Assembly (NCBI RefSeq): GCF_036320965.1
Contig: NC_092241.1
Span: 1,341,683-1,405,682, forward strand
Source: Panulirus ornatus
Taxonomy: Eukaryota; Arthropoda; Malacostraca; Decapoda; Palinuridae
Length of the DNA stretch: 64,000 bases
Direction: 5' to 3'
A program made the position numbers and the translations under genes. Below the pieces are notes generated by a model. That model was not told the origin of the DNA. It made no database searches and saw only the letters and a program-made list of their open reading frames with translations. Numbering within the stretch: the first letter of the stretch is position 1; every line of letters begins with the position of its first letter. This document shows, one piece after another, positions 13,652 to 30,396 of the stretch.

Positions 13652-13654
<3 letters not shown>
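12291..13654 (-). mobile_element. Array unit 2 (LINE 3' segment)
   Basis: C-terminal domain 12494-12928, RT 13062-13337 (ending EVF-stop) and 13291-13647. Almost identical to unit 3; both carry the CCACCTTACACC variant and the FGPRS antisense marker (TTCGGGCC) absent from unit 1. Confidence 0.9.

Positions 13655-13700
<46 letters not shown>
13655..13700. repeat. (TA)n array between array units
   Basis: About 45 bp of TA then a ~24-bp T-rich run; the shortest of the array spacers. Confidence 0.96.
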
Positions 13701-16214
<2,514 letters not shown>

Positions 16215-16927
16215 ATAGGGTGGGGGAGGGGGCGAAAATTCTGGGAGCCTTGAAGAATGTGTGGAAGTCGAGAACATTATCTCGGAAAGCAAAAATGGGT
16301 ATGTTTGAAGGAATAGTGGTTCCAACAATGTTGTATGGTTGCGAGGCGTGGGCTATGGATAGGGTTGTGCGCAGGAGGATGGATGTGCTGGAAATGAGAT
16401 GTTTGAGGACAATGTGTGGTGTGAGGTGGTTTGATCGAGTAAGTAACGTAAGGGTAAGAGAGATGTGTGGAAATAAAAAGAGCGTGGTTGAGAGAGCAGA
16501 AGAGGGTGTTTTGAAATGGTTTGGGCACATGGAGAGAATGAGTGAGGAAAGATTGACCAAGAGGATATATGTGTCGGAGGTGGAGGGAACGAGGAGAAGA
16601 GGGAGACCAAATTGGAGGTGGAAAGATGGAGTGAAAAAGATTTTGTGTGATCGGGACCTGAACATGCAGGAGGGGGAAAGGAGGGCAAGGAATAGAGTGA
16701 ATTGGAGCGATGTGGTATACCGGGGTTGACGTGCTGTCAGTGGATTGAATCAAGGCATGTGAAGCGTCTGGGGTAAACCATGGAAAGCTGTGTAGGTATG
16801 TATATTTGCGTGTGTGGACGTATGTATATCCATGTGTATGGGGGTGGGTTGGGCCATTTCTTTCGTCTGTTTCCTTGCGCTACCTCGCAAACGCGGGAGA
16901 CAGCGACAAAGCAAGAAAAAAAAAAAG

Positions 16928-16929
<2 letters not shown>
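16215..16929 (+). mobile_element. LINE 3' end, inverted relative to the array
   Basis: Plus-strand C-terminal domain starting at [11 protein letters not shown] and reaching VVYRG-stop at about 16729, then a short 3' UTR and AGAAAAAAAAAAAGAAA tail. With unit 4 it forms an inverted repeat: arms of roughly 700 bp (15175-15895 and 16215-16925) around a ~320-bp spacer. Confidence 0.9.

Positions 16930-16999
<70 letters not shown>
16930..16999. repeat. (TA)n array
   Basis: About 70 bp of TA after a LINE tail and before a 5' truncated LINE linker fragment. Confidence 0.97.
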
Positions 17000-17001
<2 letters not shown>

Positions 17002-17210
17002 GGAAGCAGTGATAGCTTGCGGAAAAGATGATGCATGTGGTCCGAGAAAGGTGATTAAGTAAGGTTGCTAGGGAAAGAGAGTAGAGAGGCATTTGGACGA
17101 TTATTTCAGGGAAGTAGTGCAAATGACTGGTAAATGTACAAATGAATGCGGCAGGTGGTCAAGAGAAAGATGCAGGAGGTGAAAAAAGGGCAAATGAGAG
17201 TTCGAATGAG
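17000..17210 (+). mobile_element. Diverged LINE linker fragment
   Basis: Plus-strand remnant of the region between endonuclease and RT. GGGAAGCAGTGATAGCTTGCG at the left matches the [13 protein letters not shown] segment, and the GTCAAGAGAAAG and GGCAAATGAGAGTT blocks follow. It is more diverged than its neighbours and has lost the frame. Confidence 0.75.
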
Positions 17211-17423
17211 ATTTTTTTTTTTTTTTTTTTATACTTTGTCGCTGTCTCCCGCGTTTGCGAGGTAGCGCAAGGAAACAGACGAAAGAAATGGCCCAACCCC
17301 CCCCCCCCCCCCCATACACATGTACATACACACGTCCACACACGCAAATATACATACCTACACAGCTTTCCATGGTTTACCCCAGACGCTTCACATGCCT
17401 TGCTTCAATCCACTGACAGCACG

Positions 17424-19430
17424 TCAACCCCTGTATACCACATGACTCCAATTCACTCTATTTCTTGCCCTCCTTTCACCCTCCTGCATGTTCAGGCCCC
17501 GATCACACAAAATCTTTTTCACTCCATCTTTCCACCTCCAATTTGGTCTCCCTCTTCTCCTCGTTCCCTCCACCTCCGACACATATATCCTCTTGGTCAA
17601 TCTCTCCTCACTCATTCTCTCCATGTGCCCAAACCATTTCAAAACACCCTCTTCTGCTCTCTCAACCACGCTCTTTTTATTTCCACACATCTCTCTTACC
17701 CTTACGTTACTTACTCGATCAAACCACCTCACACCACACATTGTCCTCAAACATCTCATTTCCAGCACATCCATCCTCCTGCGCACATCTCTATCCATAG
17801 CCCACGCCTCGCAACCATACAGCATTGTTGGAACCACTATTCCCTCAAACATACCCATTTTTGCTTTCCGAGATAATGTTCTCGACTTCCACACATTTTT
17901 CAAGGCTCCCAAAATTTTCGCCCCCTCCCCCACCCTATGATCCACTTCCGCTTCCATGGTTCCATCCGCTGACAGATCCACTCCCAGATATCTAAAACAC
18001 TTCACTTCCTCCAGTTTTTCTCCATTCAAACTCACCTCCCAATTGACTTGACCCTCACCCCTACTGTACCTAATAACCTTGCTCTTATTCACATTTACTC
18101 TCAACTTTCTTCTTCCACACACTTTACCAAACTCAGTCACCAGCTTCTGCAGTTTCTCACATGAATCAGCCACCAGCGCTGTATCATCAGCGGACAACAA
18201 TTGACTCACTTCCCAAGCTCTCTCATCCCCAACAGACTTCATACTTGCCCCTCTTTCCAGGACTCTTGCATTTACCTCCCTTACAACCCCATCCATAAAC
18301 AAATTAAACAACCATGGAGACATCACACACCCCTGCCGCAAACCTACATTCACTGAGAACCAATCACTTTCCTCTCTTCCTACACGTACACATGCCTTAC
18401 ATCCTCGATAAAAACTTTTCACTGCTTCTAACAACTTGCCTCCCACACCATATATTCTTAATACCTTCCACAGAGCATCTCTATCAACTCTATCATATGC
18501 CTTCTCCAGATCCATAAATGCTACATACAAATCCATTTGCTTTTCTAAGTATTTCTCACATACATTCTTCAAAGCAAACACCTGATCCACACATCCTCTA
18601 CCACTTCTGAAACCGCACTGCTCTTCCCCAATCTGATGCTCTGTACATGCCTTCACCCTCTCAATCAATACCCTCCCATATAATTTACCAGGAATACTCA
18701 ACAAACTTATACCTCTGTAATTTGAGCACTCACTCTTATCCCCTTTGCCTTTGTACAATGGCACTATGCACGCATTCCGCCAATCCTCAGGCACCTCACC
18801 ATGAGTCATACATACATTCAATAACCTTACCAACCAGTCAACAATACAGTCACCCCCTTTCTTAATAAATTCCACTGCAATACCATCCAAACCTGCTGCC
18901 TTGCCGGCTTTCATCTTCCGCAAAGCTTTTACTACCTCTTCTCTGTTTACCAAATCATTTTCCCTAACCCTCTCACTTTGCACACCACCTCGACCAAGAC
19001 ACCCTATATCTGCCACTCTGTCATCAGACACATTCAACAAACCTTCAAAATACTCATTCCATCTCCTTCTCACATCACCGCTACTTGTTATCACCTCCCC
19101 ATTTACGCCCTTCACTGAAGTTCCCATTTGCTCCCTTGTCTTACGCACCCTATTTACCTCCTTCCAGAACATCTTTTTATTCTCCCTAAAATTTACTGAT
19201 AGTCTCTCACCCCAACTCTCATTTGCCCTTTTTTTCACCTCTTGCACCTTTCTCTTGACCTCCTGTCTCTTTCTTTTATACTTCTCCCACTCAATTGCAT
19301 TTTTTCCCTGCAAAAATCGTCCAAATGCCTCTCTCTTCTCTTTCACTAATACTCTTACTTCTTCATCCCACCACTCACTACCCTTTCTAAACAGCCCACT
19401 CTTCTCATGCCACAAGCATCTTTTGCGCAA
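17424..19430 (-). pseudogene. LINE reverse transcriptase, 668 aa frame
   Basis: Encodes the linker, reverse transcriptase and C-terminal domain of the LINE, which would copy element RNA at a nicked target. Linker with charged [18 protein letters not shown] stretch (about aa 52-70); GKAAGLDGIAVEFIKKGGD (about 175-195); NYRGISLLSIPGKLYGRV; motif [18 protein letters not shown] (about 297-313); motif [18 protein letters not shown] (about 357-373); motif C at about 411-414. Motif C reads SADD where nearly all other copies have FADD, so the residue before the catalytic Ala-Asp-Asp is changed. The C-terminal domain has [19 protein letters not shown] and [12 protein letters not shown]. The first residues are out of frame with the family because of the 7-bp deletion; the apparent start is not a real initiation site. 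Confidence 0.88.
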
Positions 19431-20413
19431 TCCATCACTGATTCCCTAAATACATCCCATTCCTCCCCGACTCCCCTTACTTCCATTGTTCTCACCTTTT
19501 TCCATTCTGTACACAGTCTCTCCTGGTACTTCCCCACACAGGTCTCCTTCCCAAGCTCACTTACTCTCACCACCTTCTTCACCCCAACATTCACTCCTCT
19601 TTTCTGAAAACCCATACTAATCTTCACCTTAGCCTCCACAAGATAATGATCAGACATCCCTCCAGTTGCACCTCTCAGCACATTAACATCCAAAAGTCTC
19701 TCTTTCGCACACCTGTCAATTAACACGTAATCCAATAACGCTCTCTGGCCATCTCTCCTACTTACATAAGTATACTTATGTATATCTCGCTTTTTAAACC
19801 AGGTATTCCCAATCATCAGTCCTTTTTCAGCACATAAATCTACAAGCTCTTCACCATTTCCATTTACAACACTGAACACCCCATGCATACCAATTATTCC
19901 CTCAACTGCCACATTACTCACCTTTGCATTCAAATCACCCATCACTATAACCCGGTCTCGTGCATCAAAACCGCTAACACACTCATTTAGCTGCTCCCAA
20001 AACACTTGCCTCTCATGATCTTTCTTCTCATGCCCAGGTGCATATGCACCAATAATCACCCACCTCTCTCCATCAACTTTCAATTTTACCCATATTAATC
20101 GAGAATTTACTTTCTTACATTCTATCATATACTCCCACAACTCCTGTTTCAGGAGTATTGCTACTCCTTCCCTTGCTCTTGTCCTCTCACTAACCCCTGA
20201 CTTCACTCCCCAGACATTTCCAAACCACTCTTCCCCTTTACCCTTGAGCTTCGTTTCACTCAGAGCCAAAACATCCAGGTTCCTTTCCTCAAACATACTA
20301 CCTATCTCTCCTTTTTTCACATCTTGGTTACATCCACACACATTTAGGCACCCCACTCTGAGCCTTCGAGGAGGATGATCACTCCCCGCGTGACTCCTTC
20401 TTCTGTTTCCCAT
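19355..20413 (-). pseudogene. LINE apurinic-type endonuclease, 352 aa frame
   Basis: N-terminal nuclease of the LINE, which nicks target DNA to prime reverse transcription. Start chosen at MGNRRRSHAGS, the first ATG after the ~130-bp 5' UTR and shared with the copy at 8783. Motifs in order: RVGCLNVCG (about aa 19-27), LALSETK with the metal-binding Glu (about 49-55), IIGAYAPG (about 117), VMGDLNAK (about 155-162), LLDYVLID, and SDHY with the catalytic Asp-His pair (about 253-256). All expected active-site residues are visible. Cys replaces Arg in IDRCAKE. The last ~15 residues are frameshifted by the 7-bp deletion; the family otherwise continues directly into the RT frame. Confidence 0.88.
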
Positions 20414-20541
20414 TTTAGAAAGTTAATACGAGGAGGGGAGGATTTCCGGCCCCCCGCTCCCGTCCCCTCTAGTCGCTTTCTACGACACGCGAGGAATACG
20501 TGGGAAGTATTCTTTCACCCCTATCCCCAGGGATAATATAC
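20414..20541 (-). promoter_or_regulatory. LINE 5' UTR with stacked inverted repeats
   Basis: About 128 bp between the element's first base (ATCCCTGGGGAT) and the ATG. It contains inverted repeats TATCC/GGATA, GAATAC/GTATTC, GTCG/CGAC and GAGGGGA/TCCCCTC, all kept in the SINE-like copies. Their preservation suggests a folded RNA or internal promoter; neither is proven here. Confidence 0.6.
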
Positions 20542-20586
20542 ATACATATATACACATACACATATCATTATAATAATCATAGATAA
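20542..20586. other. Short AT-rich junction
   Basis: About 45 bp of ATACATATA and ATAATAAT between the 5' end of a minus LINE and the 5' truncation of a plus LINE. It resembles a decayed TA array. Confidence 0.55.
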
Positions 20587-22729
20587 TATCATTAAATTTT
20601 AGGGAGAATAATTAGATGATTTGGAATGTAAATAATGTGCGTAAGACAAGAGAACCAATTGGGACATCGGTGAAGGGAAAAATAGGGAGTTTATAACAAG
20701 TAATGAAGAAGTGAGAAGGAGATGGAGTGAGTATTTTGAAAGTTTGTTGGATGTGTTTGATGATAGAATGGCATATATAGGGTATTTTGGTCTGGGTGGT
20801 GTTCGAAGTGACAGGGTCAGGAGGTTAAACAGAGAAAAGGTAGTGAAAGCTTTGTGGAAGATGAAATCTGGAAAGGCGGCGAGTGTTGTTGATTGTTGAT
20901 TGGTTGATAAGGATATTCAGTGTATGTATGGATCATGATGAGGTGCCTGAGGATTGGCGGAATGCAATCATAGTGCCATTGTACAAAAGAAAAGAGGATA
21001 AAGGAGAGTGTTCAAATTACAGAGGTATAAGTTTGCTGAATATTCCTGGGAAATTATATGCGAGGGTATTGACTGAAAGGGTAAAGGCTTGTACAGAGTA
21101 TCAAATTGGAGAAGAGCAGTGCGGTTTCAGAAGTGGTAGAGGAATTGTGGATCAGGTGTTTGTTTTGAAAAATGTGTGTGAGAAGTAATTAGAAAAGCAG
21201 ATAGAGTTGTCTGTAGCATTTATGGATCTGGAGAAGGCATTTGATAGGTTGATAGAGATGCTTCGTGTAAGGTTTTAGGAGTATATGATGTAGGAGGTAA
21301 GTTGCTAGAAGCAGTAAAATGTTTCTACCAAGAATGTAAGGCATGTATGTGCACAAGTAGGAAGAGAGGAAAGTGATTGGTTCCCAGTAAATGTCGGTTT
21401 GGGGTAGGGGTGTGTGATGTTTCCATGGTTGTTTCATTTGTTTATGGATGGGGTGGTTTTGGAAGTGAATGCAAGAGTTTTGGAGAGAAGGGCAAGTACG
21501 CAATCCGTTGTGGATGAGAGGGCTTGTTGTTCGCTGATGATACAGTGCTAGTGGCTGATTAGGGTGAGAAACTGCAGAAGCTGGTGACTGAGTTTGGTAA
21601 AGTGTGTGAAAGAAGAAAGTTGAGAGTAAATGTGAATAAGAGCAAGGTTGTTAGGTTCGGTAGGGTTGAGGGGCAAGTTAATTGGGAAGTGAGTTTGAAT
21701 GGAGAAAAACTGAAGTGTCTTAGATATCTGGGTGTGGACTTAGTAGCAGATGAAACCATGGAAACGGAAGTGAGTCACAGGGTGGGGAAGGGGGCGAAGG
21801 TTCTGGGAGCGTTGAAGAATGTGTGGAAGGCGAGAACATTATCTCGGAGAGCAAAATGGGTATGCTTGAAGGAATAGTGGTCCCAACAATGTTATATGGT
21901 TACGAGGCGTGGGCTATAGTTAGGGTTGTGCGGAAGAGGGAGGATGTGTTGGAAATGAGATGTCTGAGGACAATATGTGGTGTAAGCAATGAAAGGGTAA
22001 GAGAGATGTGTGGTGATAAAAAGAGTGTGGTTGAGAGAGCAGATGATGGTATATTGAAAAGATTTGGTCAAATGGAGAGAATGAGTGAGGAAAGATTTTC
22101 GAAGAGGATATATGTGTAGAAGGTGGAAAGAACGAGGAGAAGTGGGAGTACCAAATTGGAGGTGGAAAGATGGAGTGAAAAGGATTTTGAGCGATCCGGG
22201 CCTTAACATACAGGAGGGTGAAAGGCGTGCAATGAATAGAGTGAACTGGAACGATGTGGTATACCGGGGTCGACGTGCTGTCAATGGATTGAACCAGGGC
22301 ATGTGAAGAGTCTGGGATAAACCATGGAAAGTTTTTGGGGCCTGGATGTGAAAAGGGAGCTTTGGTTTCGGTACATTACACAAGACAGCTAGAGACAGAG
22401 TGTGAAAGAATGTAGCCTTTGTTGTCTTTTCCTAGGGCTACCTCGCGCGCGTGCGAGGGGGAGGGGGGTGCCATTTCATGTGCGGCGGGGTGGCTACGAA
22501 AATGGATGAAGGTAGCAAGTGTGAACAGGTACATGTGTTTATATGTATATGTCTCTGTATGTATATGCATGTATGCGTTGAAATGTATAGGTATGTATAT
22601 GTGCGTGCGTGGGCGTTTATGTATGTGCATGCGTATGAGGGTGGGTTGGGCCATTCTTTCGTCTGTTTCCTTGCGCTACCTCGCTAACACGGGACACAGC
22701 GACACAGTATAATAAAAAGAATATATAAA

Positions 22730-22732
<3 letters not shown>
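20587..22732 (+). mobile_element. Old LINE copy, long 3' UTR class
   Basis: Plus-strand copy truncated at the SLNFREN region and heavily mutated. Open stretches: 20711-20899, 20883-21188 (EVPEDWRNAIIVPLYK, NYRGISLLNIPGK), 21584-21877 and 21823-22306 ([13 protein letters not shown]; ending [11 protein letters not shown] at the older CGA-containing C-terminus). The DNA 21530-21545 still encodes a decayed FADDT motif. The 3' UTR is the long type, with the GCTACCTCGCGCGCGTGCGAG block and the terminal GCTACCTCGCTAACACGGGA block. Confidence 0.88.

Positions 22733-22787
<55 letters not shown>
22733..22787. repeat. (TA)n array
   Basis: About 55 bp of TA where a plus LINE tail meets the 3' end of a minus SINE-like copy, so two 3' ends converge on it. 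Confidence 0.97.
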
Positions 22788-24480
<1,693 letters not shown>

Positions 24481-26476
24481 AAAAGGGGACAAATGACAGT
24501 TGGGGTGAGAGAGTATCATTAAATTTTAGGGAGAACAAAAAGATGTTCTGGAAGGAGGTAAATAAAGTGCGTAAGACAAGGGAACAAATGGGAACTTCAG
24601 TGAAGGGCGCTAATGGGGAGGTGATAACAAGTAGTGGTGATGTGAGAAAATGGAGTTAGTATTTTGAAGGTTTGTTGAATGTGTTTGATGATAGAGTGGC
24701 AGATATAGGGCGTTTTGGTCGAGGTGGTGTGCAAAGTGAGAGGGTTAGGGAAATGATTTCGTAAATACAAAAGAGGTAGTAAAAGCTTCGTGGAAGATGA
24801 AAGCCGGCAAGGCAGCAGGTTTGGATGGTATTCCAGTGAAATTCATTAAAAAAAGGGGGTGACTGCATTGTTGACTGGTTGGTAAGGTTATTAAATGTAG
24901 GTATGATTCATGGTGAGGTGCCTGAGGATTGGAGGAATGCATGAATACTGCCATTGTACAAAGACGAAGGGGATAAGAGTGAGTGTTCAAATTACAGAGG
25001 TATAAGTTTGTTGAGCATTCCTGGTAAATTATATGGGAAGGTATTGATTGAGAGGGTGAAGGCATGTAAAAAGCATCAGATTGGGGAAGAGCAGTGTGGT
25101 TTCAGAAGTGGTAGAGGATGTGTGGATACGTGTTTGCTTTGAAAAATGTATGTGAGATATACCTAGAGAAGAAAATGGATTTGTATGTAGCATTTATGGA
25201 TATGGAGAAGGTATATGAGAGAGTTGATAGAGATGCTGTGTGGAAGGTATCAAGAATATATGGTGTTGGAGGCAAGTTGTGAGAAGCAGTGAAAAGCTTT
25301 TATCGAGGATGTAAGGCATGTATACGTATAAGAAGAGAGGAAAGAGATTGGTTCTCAGTGAATGTAGGTTTGCGGCAGGGGTGTGTGATGTCTTCATGGT
25401 TGTTTAATTTGTTTTGGATGGCGTAGTTATGGAGGTGAATGCAAGAGTTTTGGAAAGAGAGGCAATTATGCAATCTGTTGTGGATGAGAGAGCTTGGGAA
25501 GTAGAGTCAGTTGTTGTTCACTGATGAAACAGCGCTGGTGGCTGATTCATGTGAGAAACTGCAGAAACTTGTGACAAAGTTTGGTAAAGTGTGTCAAAGA
25601 AGAAAGTTGAGAGTAAATGTGAATAAGAGCAAGGTTATTAGGTACAGTAGGGTTCAGGGTGAAGTCAATTGGGAGGTAAATTTCAGTGGAGAAAAAGTGG
25701 AGGAAGTGAAATGTTTTAGATATATGGGAATGGATTGGCAATAGATGGATCCATGGAAGCGGAAATGAATCATAGGGTGTGGGAGGGGGCGAAAATTCTG
25801 GGAGCCTTGAAGAATGTCTAGAAGTCGAGAACATTATCTCGGAAAGCAAAAATGGGTATGTTTGAAGGAATAGTGGTTCCAACAATGTTGTATGGTTACG
25901 AGGCGTGAGCTATGGATAGAGTTGTGCGCAGGAGGATCAATGTGCTGGAAATGAGATGTTTGAGGACAATATGTAGTGTGAGGTGGTTTGATCGAGTAAG
26001 TAAAGCTAGGGTAAAAGAGATGTGTGGTAATAAAAGGATTGTGGTGAAGAGAGAAATAGAGGGTGTTTTGAAATGGTTTCGTCACTGGAGAGAACCGCGA
26101 GGAAAGATTGACAAAGAGGATATATGTGTCAGAGGTGGAGGAACGAGGAGAAGTGGGAGACCAAATGGAGGTGAACAGATTGGTTTGAAAAAGGCTTCCA
26201 GTGATCGGGGCCTGAACTTGCAGGAGGGTAAAGGCGTTGCTAGGATAGAGTGAATTGGAGCGATGTGGTATTCCGGGGTCGACGTGCTGTCAAGGGGATT
26301 GACGAGGGCATGTGAGCGTCTGGAGTAAACTTGCAAAGTTCTGTGGGCCCTGGAGGATGTGGAAAGGGAGCTGTGGTTTCGGTGCATTAGTACATGACAG
26401 CTTGAGACTGAGTGTGAAACGAATGGGCTTTGTTGTCTTTTCTTAGCCCAGCCTCACAACAATGAGGAGGGAGGGG

Positions 26477-26576
26477 NNNNNNNNNNNNNNNNNNNNNNNN
26501 NNNNNNNNNNNNNNNNNNNNNNNNNNNNNNNNNNNNNNNNNNNNNNNNNNNNNNNNNNNNNNNNNNNNNNNNNNNN
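26477..26576. other. Assembly gap of 100 N
   Basis: Exactly 100 unknown bases inside a LINE long 3' UTR, between the GAGGAGGGAGGGG block and CAAACGCGGGAGAC. In intact copies this interval is about 250-300 bp, so the round size is probably a placeholder. Confidence 0.97.
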
Positions 26577-26640
26577 CAAACGCGGGAGACAGCGACAAAG
26601 TATAATAAAATATAATAAATAAATGTACATATATATATAT

Positions 26641-28504
26641 AACAAGGTGATAACAAGTAGTGGTGATGTGAGAAGGAGATGGAGTGAGTGTTTTGAAGGT
26701 TTGTTGAATGTGTTTGATGATAGAGTGGCAGATATAGGGTGTTTTGGTTGAGGTGGTGTGCAAAGTGAGAGGGTTAGGGAAAATGATTTGGTAAACAGAG
26801 AAGAGGTAGTAAAAGCTTTGCGGAAGATGAAAGACGGCAAGGCAGCAGGTTTGGATTGTATTGCAGTGGAGTCTATTATAAAAGGGGGTGACTCTATTAT
26901 TGACTGGTTGGTAAGGTTATTTGATGTATGTATGACTCATGGTGAGGTGCCTCAGGATTGGCGGAATGCGTGCATAGTGCCATTGTACAAAGGCAAAGGG
27001 GATAAGAGTGAGTGCTCAAATTACAGAGGTATAAGTTTGTTGAGTATTCCTGGTAAATTATATGGGAGGGTATTCATTAAGAGGGTGAAGGCATGTACAG
27101 AGCATCAGATTGGGGAAGAGCAGTGTAATTTCAGAAGGGGTAGAGGATGAGTGGATCAGGTGTTTGCTTTGAAGAATGTATGTGAGAAATACTTAGAAAA
27201 GCAAATGGATTTGTATGTAGCATTTATGGATCTGGAGAAGTCATATGATAGAGTTGATAGAGATGCTCTGTGGAAGGTATTAAGAATATATGGTGTGAGA
27301 GGCAAGTTGTTAGAAGCAGTGAAAAGTTTTTATCGAGGATGTAAGGCATGTGTACGTGTAGGAAGAGAGGAAAGTGATTGGTTCTCAGTGAATGTAGGTT
27401 TGCGGCAGGGGTGTGTGATGTCTCAATGGTTGTTTAATTTGTTTATGGATGGGGTTGTTAGGGAGGTGAATGCAAGAGTTTTGGAAAGAGGGGCAAGTAT
27501 GAAGTCTGTTGTGGATGAGAGAGCTTGGGAAGTGAGTCAGTTGTTGTTCGCTGATGATACAGCGCTGGTGGCTGATTCATGTGAGAAACTGCAGAAGCTG
27601 GTGACTGAGTTTGGTAAAGTGTGTGAAAGAAAAAAGTTAAGAGTAAATGTGAATAAGAGCAAGGTTATTAGGTACAGTAGGGTTGAGGGTCAAGTCAATT
27701 GGGAGGTAAGTTTGAATGGAGAAAAACTGGAGGAAATAAAGTGTTTTAGATATCTGGGAGTGGATCTGGCAGCGGATGGAACCATGGAAGCGGAAGTGGA
27801 TCACAGGGTGGGGGAGGGGGCGAAAATCCTGGGAGCTTTGAAGAATGTGTTGAAGTCGAGAACATTATCTCGGAAAGCAAAAATGGGTATGTTTTAAGGA
27901 ATAGTGGTTCCAACAATGTTGTATGGTTGCGAGTCGTGGGGTATAGGTAGAGTTGTGCGCAGGAGGATGGATGTGCTGGAAATGAGATGTTTGAGGACAA
28001 TGTGTGGTGTGAGGTGGTTTGATCGAGTAAGTAACGTAAGGGTAAGAGAGATGTGTGGAAATAAAAAGAGCGTGGTTGAGAGAGCAGAAGAGGGTGTTTT
28101 GAAATGGTTTGGGCACATGAAGAGAATGAGTGAGGAAAGATTGACCAAGAGGATATATGTGTCAGAGGTGGAGGGAACGAGGAGAATTGGGAGACCATAT
28201 TGGAGGTGGAAAGATGGAGTGAAAAAGATTTTGTGTGATCGGGGCCTGAACATGCAGGAGGGTGAAAGGAGGGCAAGGAATAGAGTGAATTGGATCGATG
28301 TGGTATACCGGGGTTGACGTGCTGTCAGTGGATTGAATCAGGGCATATGAATCGACTAGGGTAGACCATGGAAAGCTGTGTAGGTATGTATATTTGCGTG
28401 TGTGGACGTATGTATATACACGTGTATGGGGGTGGGTTGGGCCATTTCTTTCGTCTGTTTCCTTGCGCTACCTCGCAAACGCCGGAAACAGCGACAAAGC
28501 AAAA

Positions 28505-28512
<8 letters not shown>
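26641..28512 (+). mobile_element. LINE copy, RT to 3' end, young class
   Basis: Plus-strand copy truncated at [14 protein letters not shown], directly after a short TATATATA. It carries RT, C-terminal domain and a short 3' UTR ending GCAAAAAAAAAAAA then (TA)n. The ORF ends VVYRG-TGA. Confidence 0.9.
26758..28317 (+). pseudogene. LINE RT, three frames broken by two stops
   Basis: Frames 26758-27150, 27151-27897 and 27904-28317 lie in one register and are separated by in-frame stops: TGA for the Cys in GRGCVDQ near 27148 and TAA after MGMF near 27895. RT motifs: NYRGISLLSIPGK, MDLEKSYDRVDRD, RQGCVMSQWLF (Pro to Gln in the SPW motif), [12 protein letters not shown]. The C-terminal domain is open to VVYRG. 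Apart from these point changes the coding region is well kept. Confidence 0.88.
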
Positions 28513-29538
<1,026 letters not shown>

Positions 29539-29680
29539 TATATCCTTGCCAATCTGACCAACATAAGATTTATCACAGTTTCTACATGGCATTTTATAGA
29601 TGCATCCAAGAGAATTTTCTGGTGAATTCCTGATTAAGATATTCTTTATAGTATTATTGTTGCTGAAGGCAAAATTAACA

Positions 29681-30343
29681 TTAAAGGATTTTCAGCAACA
29701 TGGGAAGTAAAGTAACATTATCAAAAGGAACAACTAAAATATTCTTACTGTCAGTGGGAGGTTTGGGCTCAAGTCTATAAATTGATTTCTTTGCTAACTT
29801 AAGGGATTTATCAATGAAAGATCTAGGGTACTTTAACTTAGATCCGATAGAATATATCTTCTCAAACTCATCATCAATAAACTCTGGACTGCAAATACGT
29901 AATGCCCTAAGGAACATAGATTGAAATGATGATAATTTAACTCTGTCATGTTGAGATGAGTAATAATGGATATTTGAGCATACATTGGTAGGTTTTCTGT
30001 AAATGCTAAACTTAAACTTGTTTCTTTGCCTATGGATCATGCAATCCAAAAATGGTAACATACCATTATTTTCATTTTCTACAGTAAATTTGATGGAAGG
30101 TACTAAATTGTTAAGTAAGGGGAGAAATATTTGTAAATTTTCATTTGTTGTCCAAACACAAAGAACATCATCTACATACCAAAACCAAATTGGATTAGAA
30201 GGTAAGATATCCTTTAGTAATTTTGTTTCAAAAAATTCCATATAAAGATTACTTAGTAAAGGTGAAAGAGGATTACCCATTGCCATACCAAATTTTGAGC
30301 ATAAGAATCTCCATTGAATTGAAATACACAGTCTTTTATCCAC
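29681..30343 (-). pseudogene. PLE reverse transcriptase, palm and C-terminal part
   Basis: Carries RT motif B (GMAMGNPLSPLLSNLYMEF), motif C with the catalytic pair (WYVDDVLCVW), and the PLE-typical MLPFLDCMIHR segment followed by YRKPTNVCSN. PLE RTs copy element RNA at chromosome nicks or ends and are related to telomerase. The frame stops before the nuclease; GIY-YIG residues continue in another frame to about 29543. Confidence 0.88.
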
Positions 30344-30396
30344 AATTTTATCAATTCATTGAAAACAGATTTTGAAATAGGTAAATGAATATCATC

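Larger units (their letters stand above)
17211..20541 (-). mobile_element. Most complete LINE copy, ~3.3 kb
   Basis: Minus-strand element with every recognised part: structured 5' UTR (20541-20414), endonuclease, linker, RT, C-terminal domain, short 3' UTR with a run of about 17 C at 17297-17313, and a poly(A)-type tail without TA on its left. There is a single coding region with no separate ORF1, as in RTE-clade LINEs. A 7-bp deletion near 19405, between CCCAC direct repeats, shifts the frame between endonuclease and RT. A CpG-to-TpG change ends the ORF at VVYRG. Confidence 0.92.

Noticed and set aside
17488..17940. A ~150-residue frame antisense to the LINE C-terminal domain, repeated in many copies (also near 6729, 11140, 13972, 56098)
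   Set aside because: It is kept open because the LINE sense strand is poor in the triplets that would give antisense stops. The residues are Ser/Leu/His-rich and change freely, and the frame follows LINE conservation with no start or context of its own.
19355..19430. Overlap of endonuclease and RT frames as programmed ribosomal frameshifting
   Set aside because: Sister copies have one continuous frame; a 7-bp deletion between direct repeats explains the overlap.
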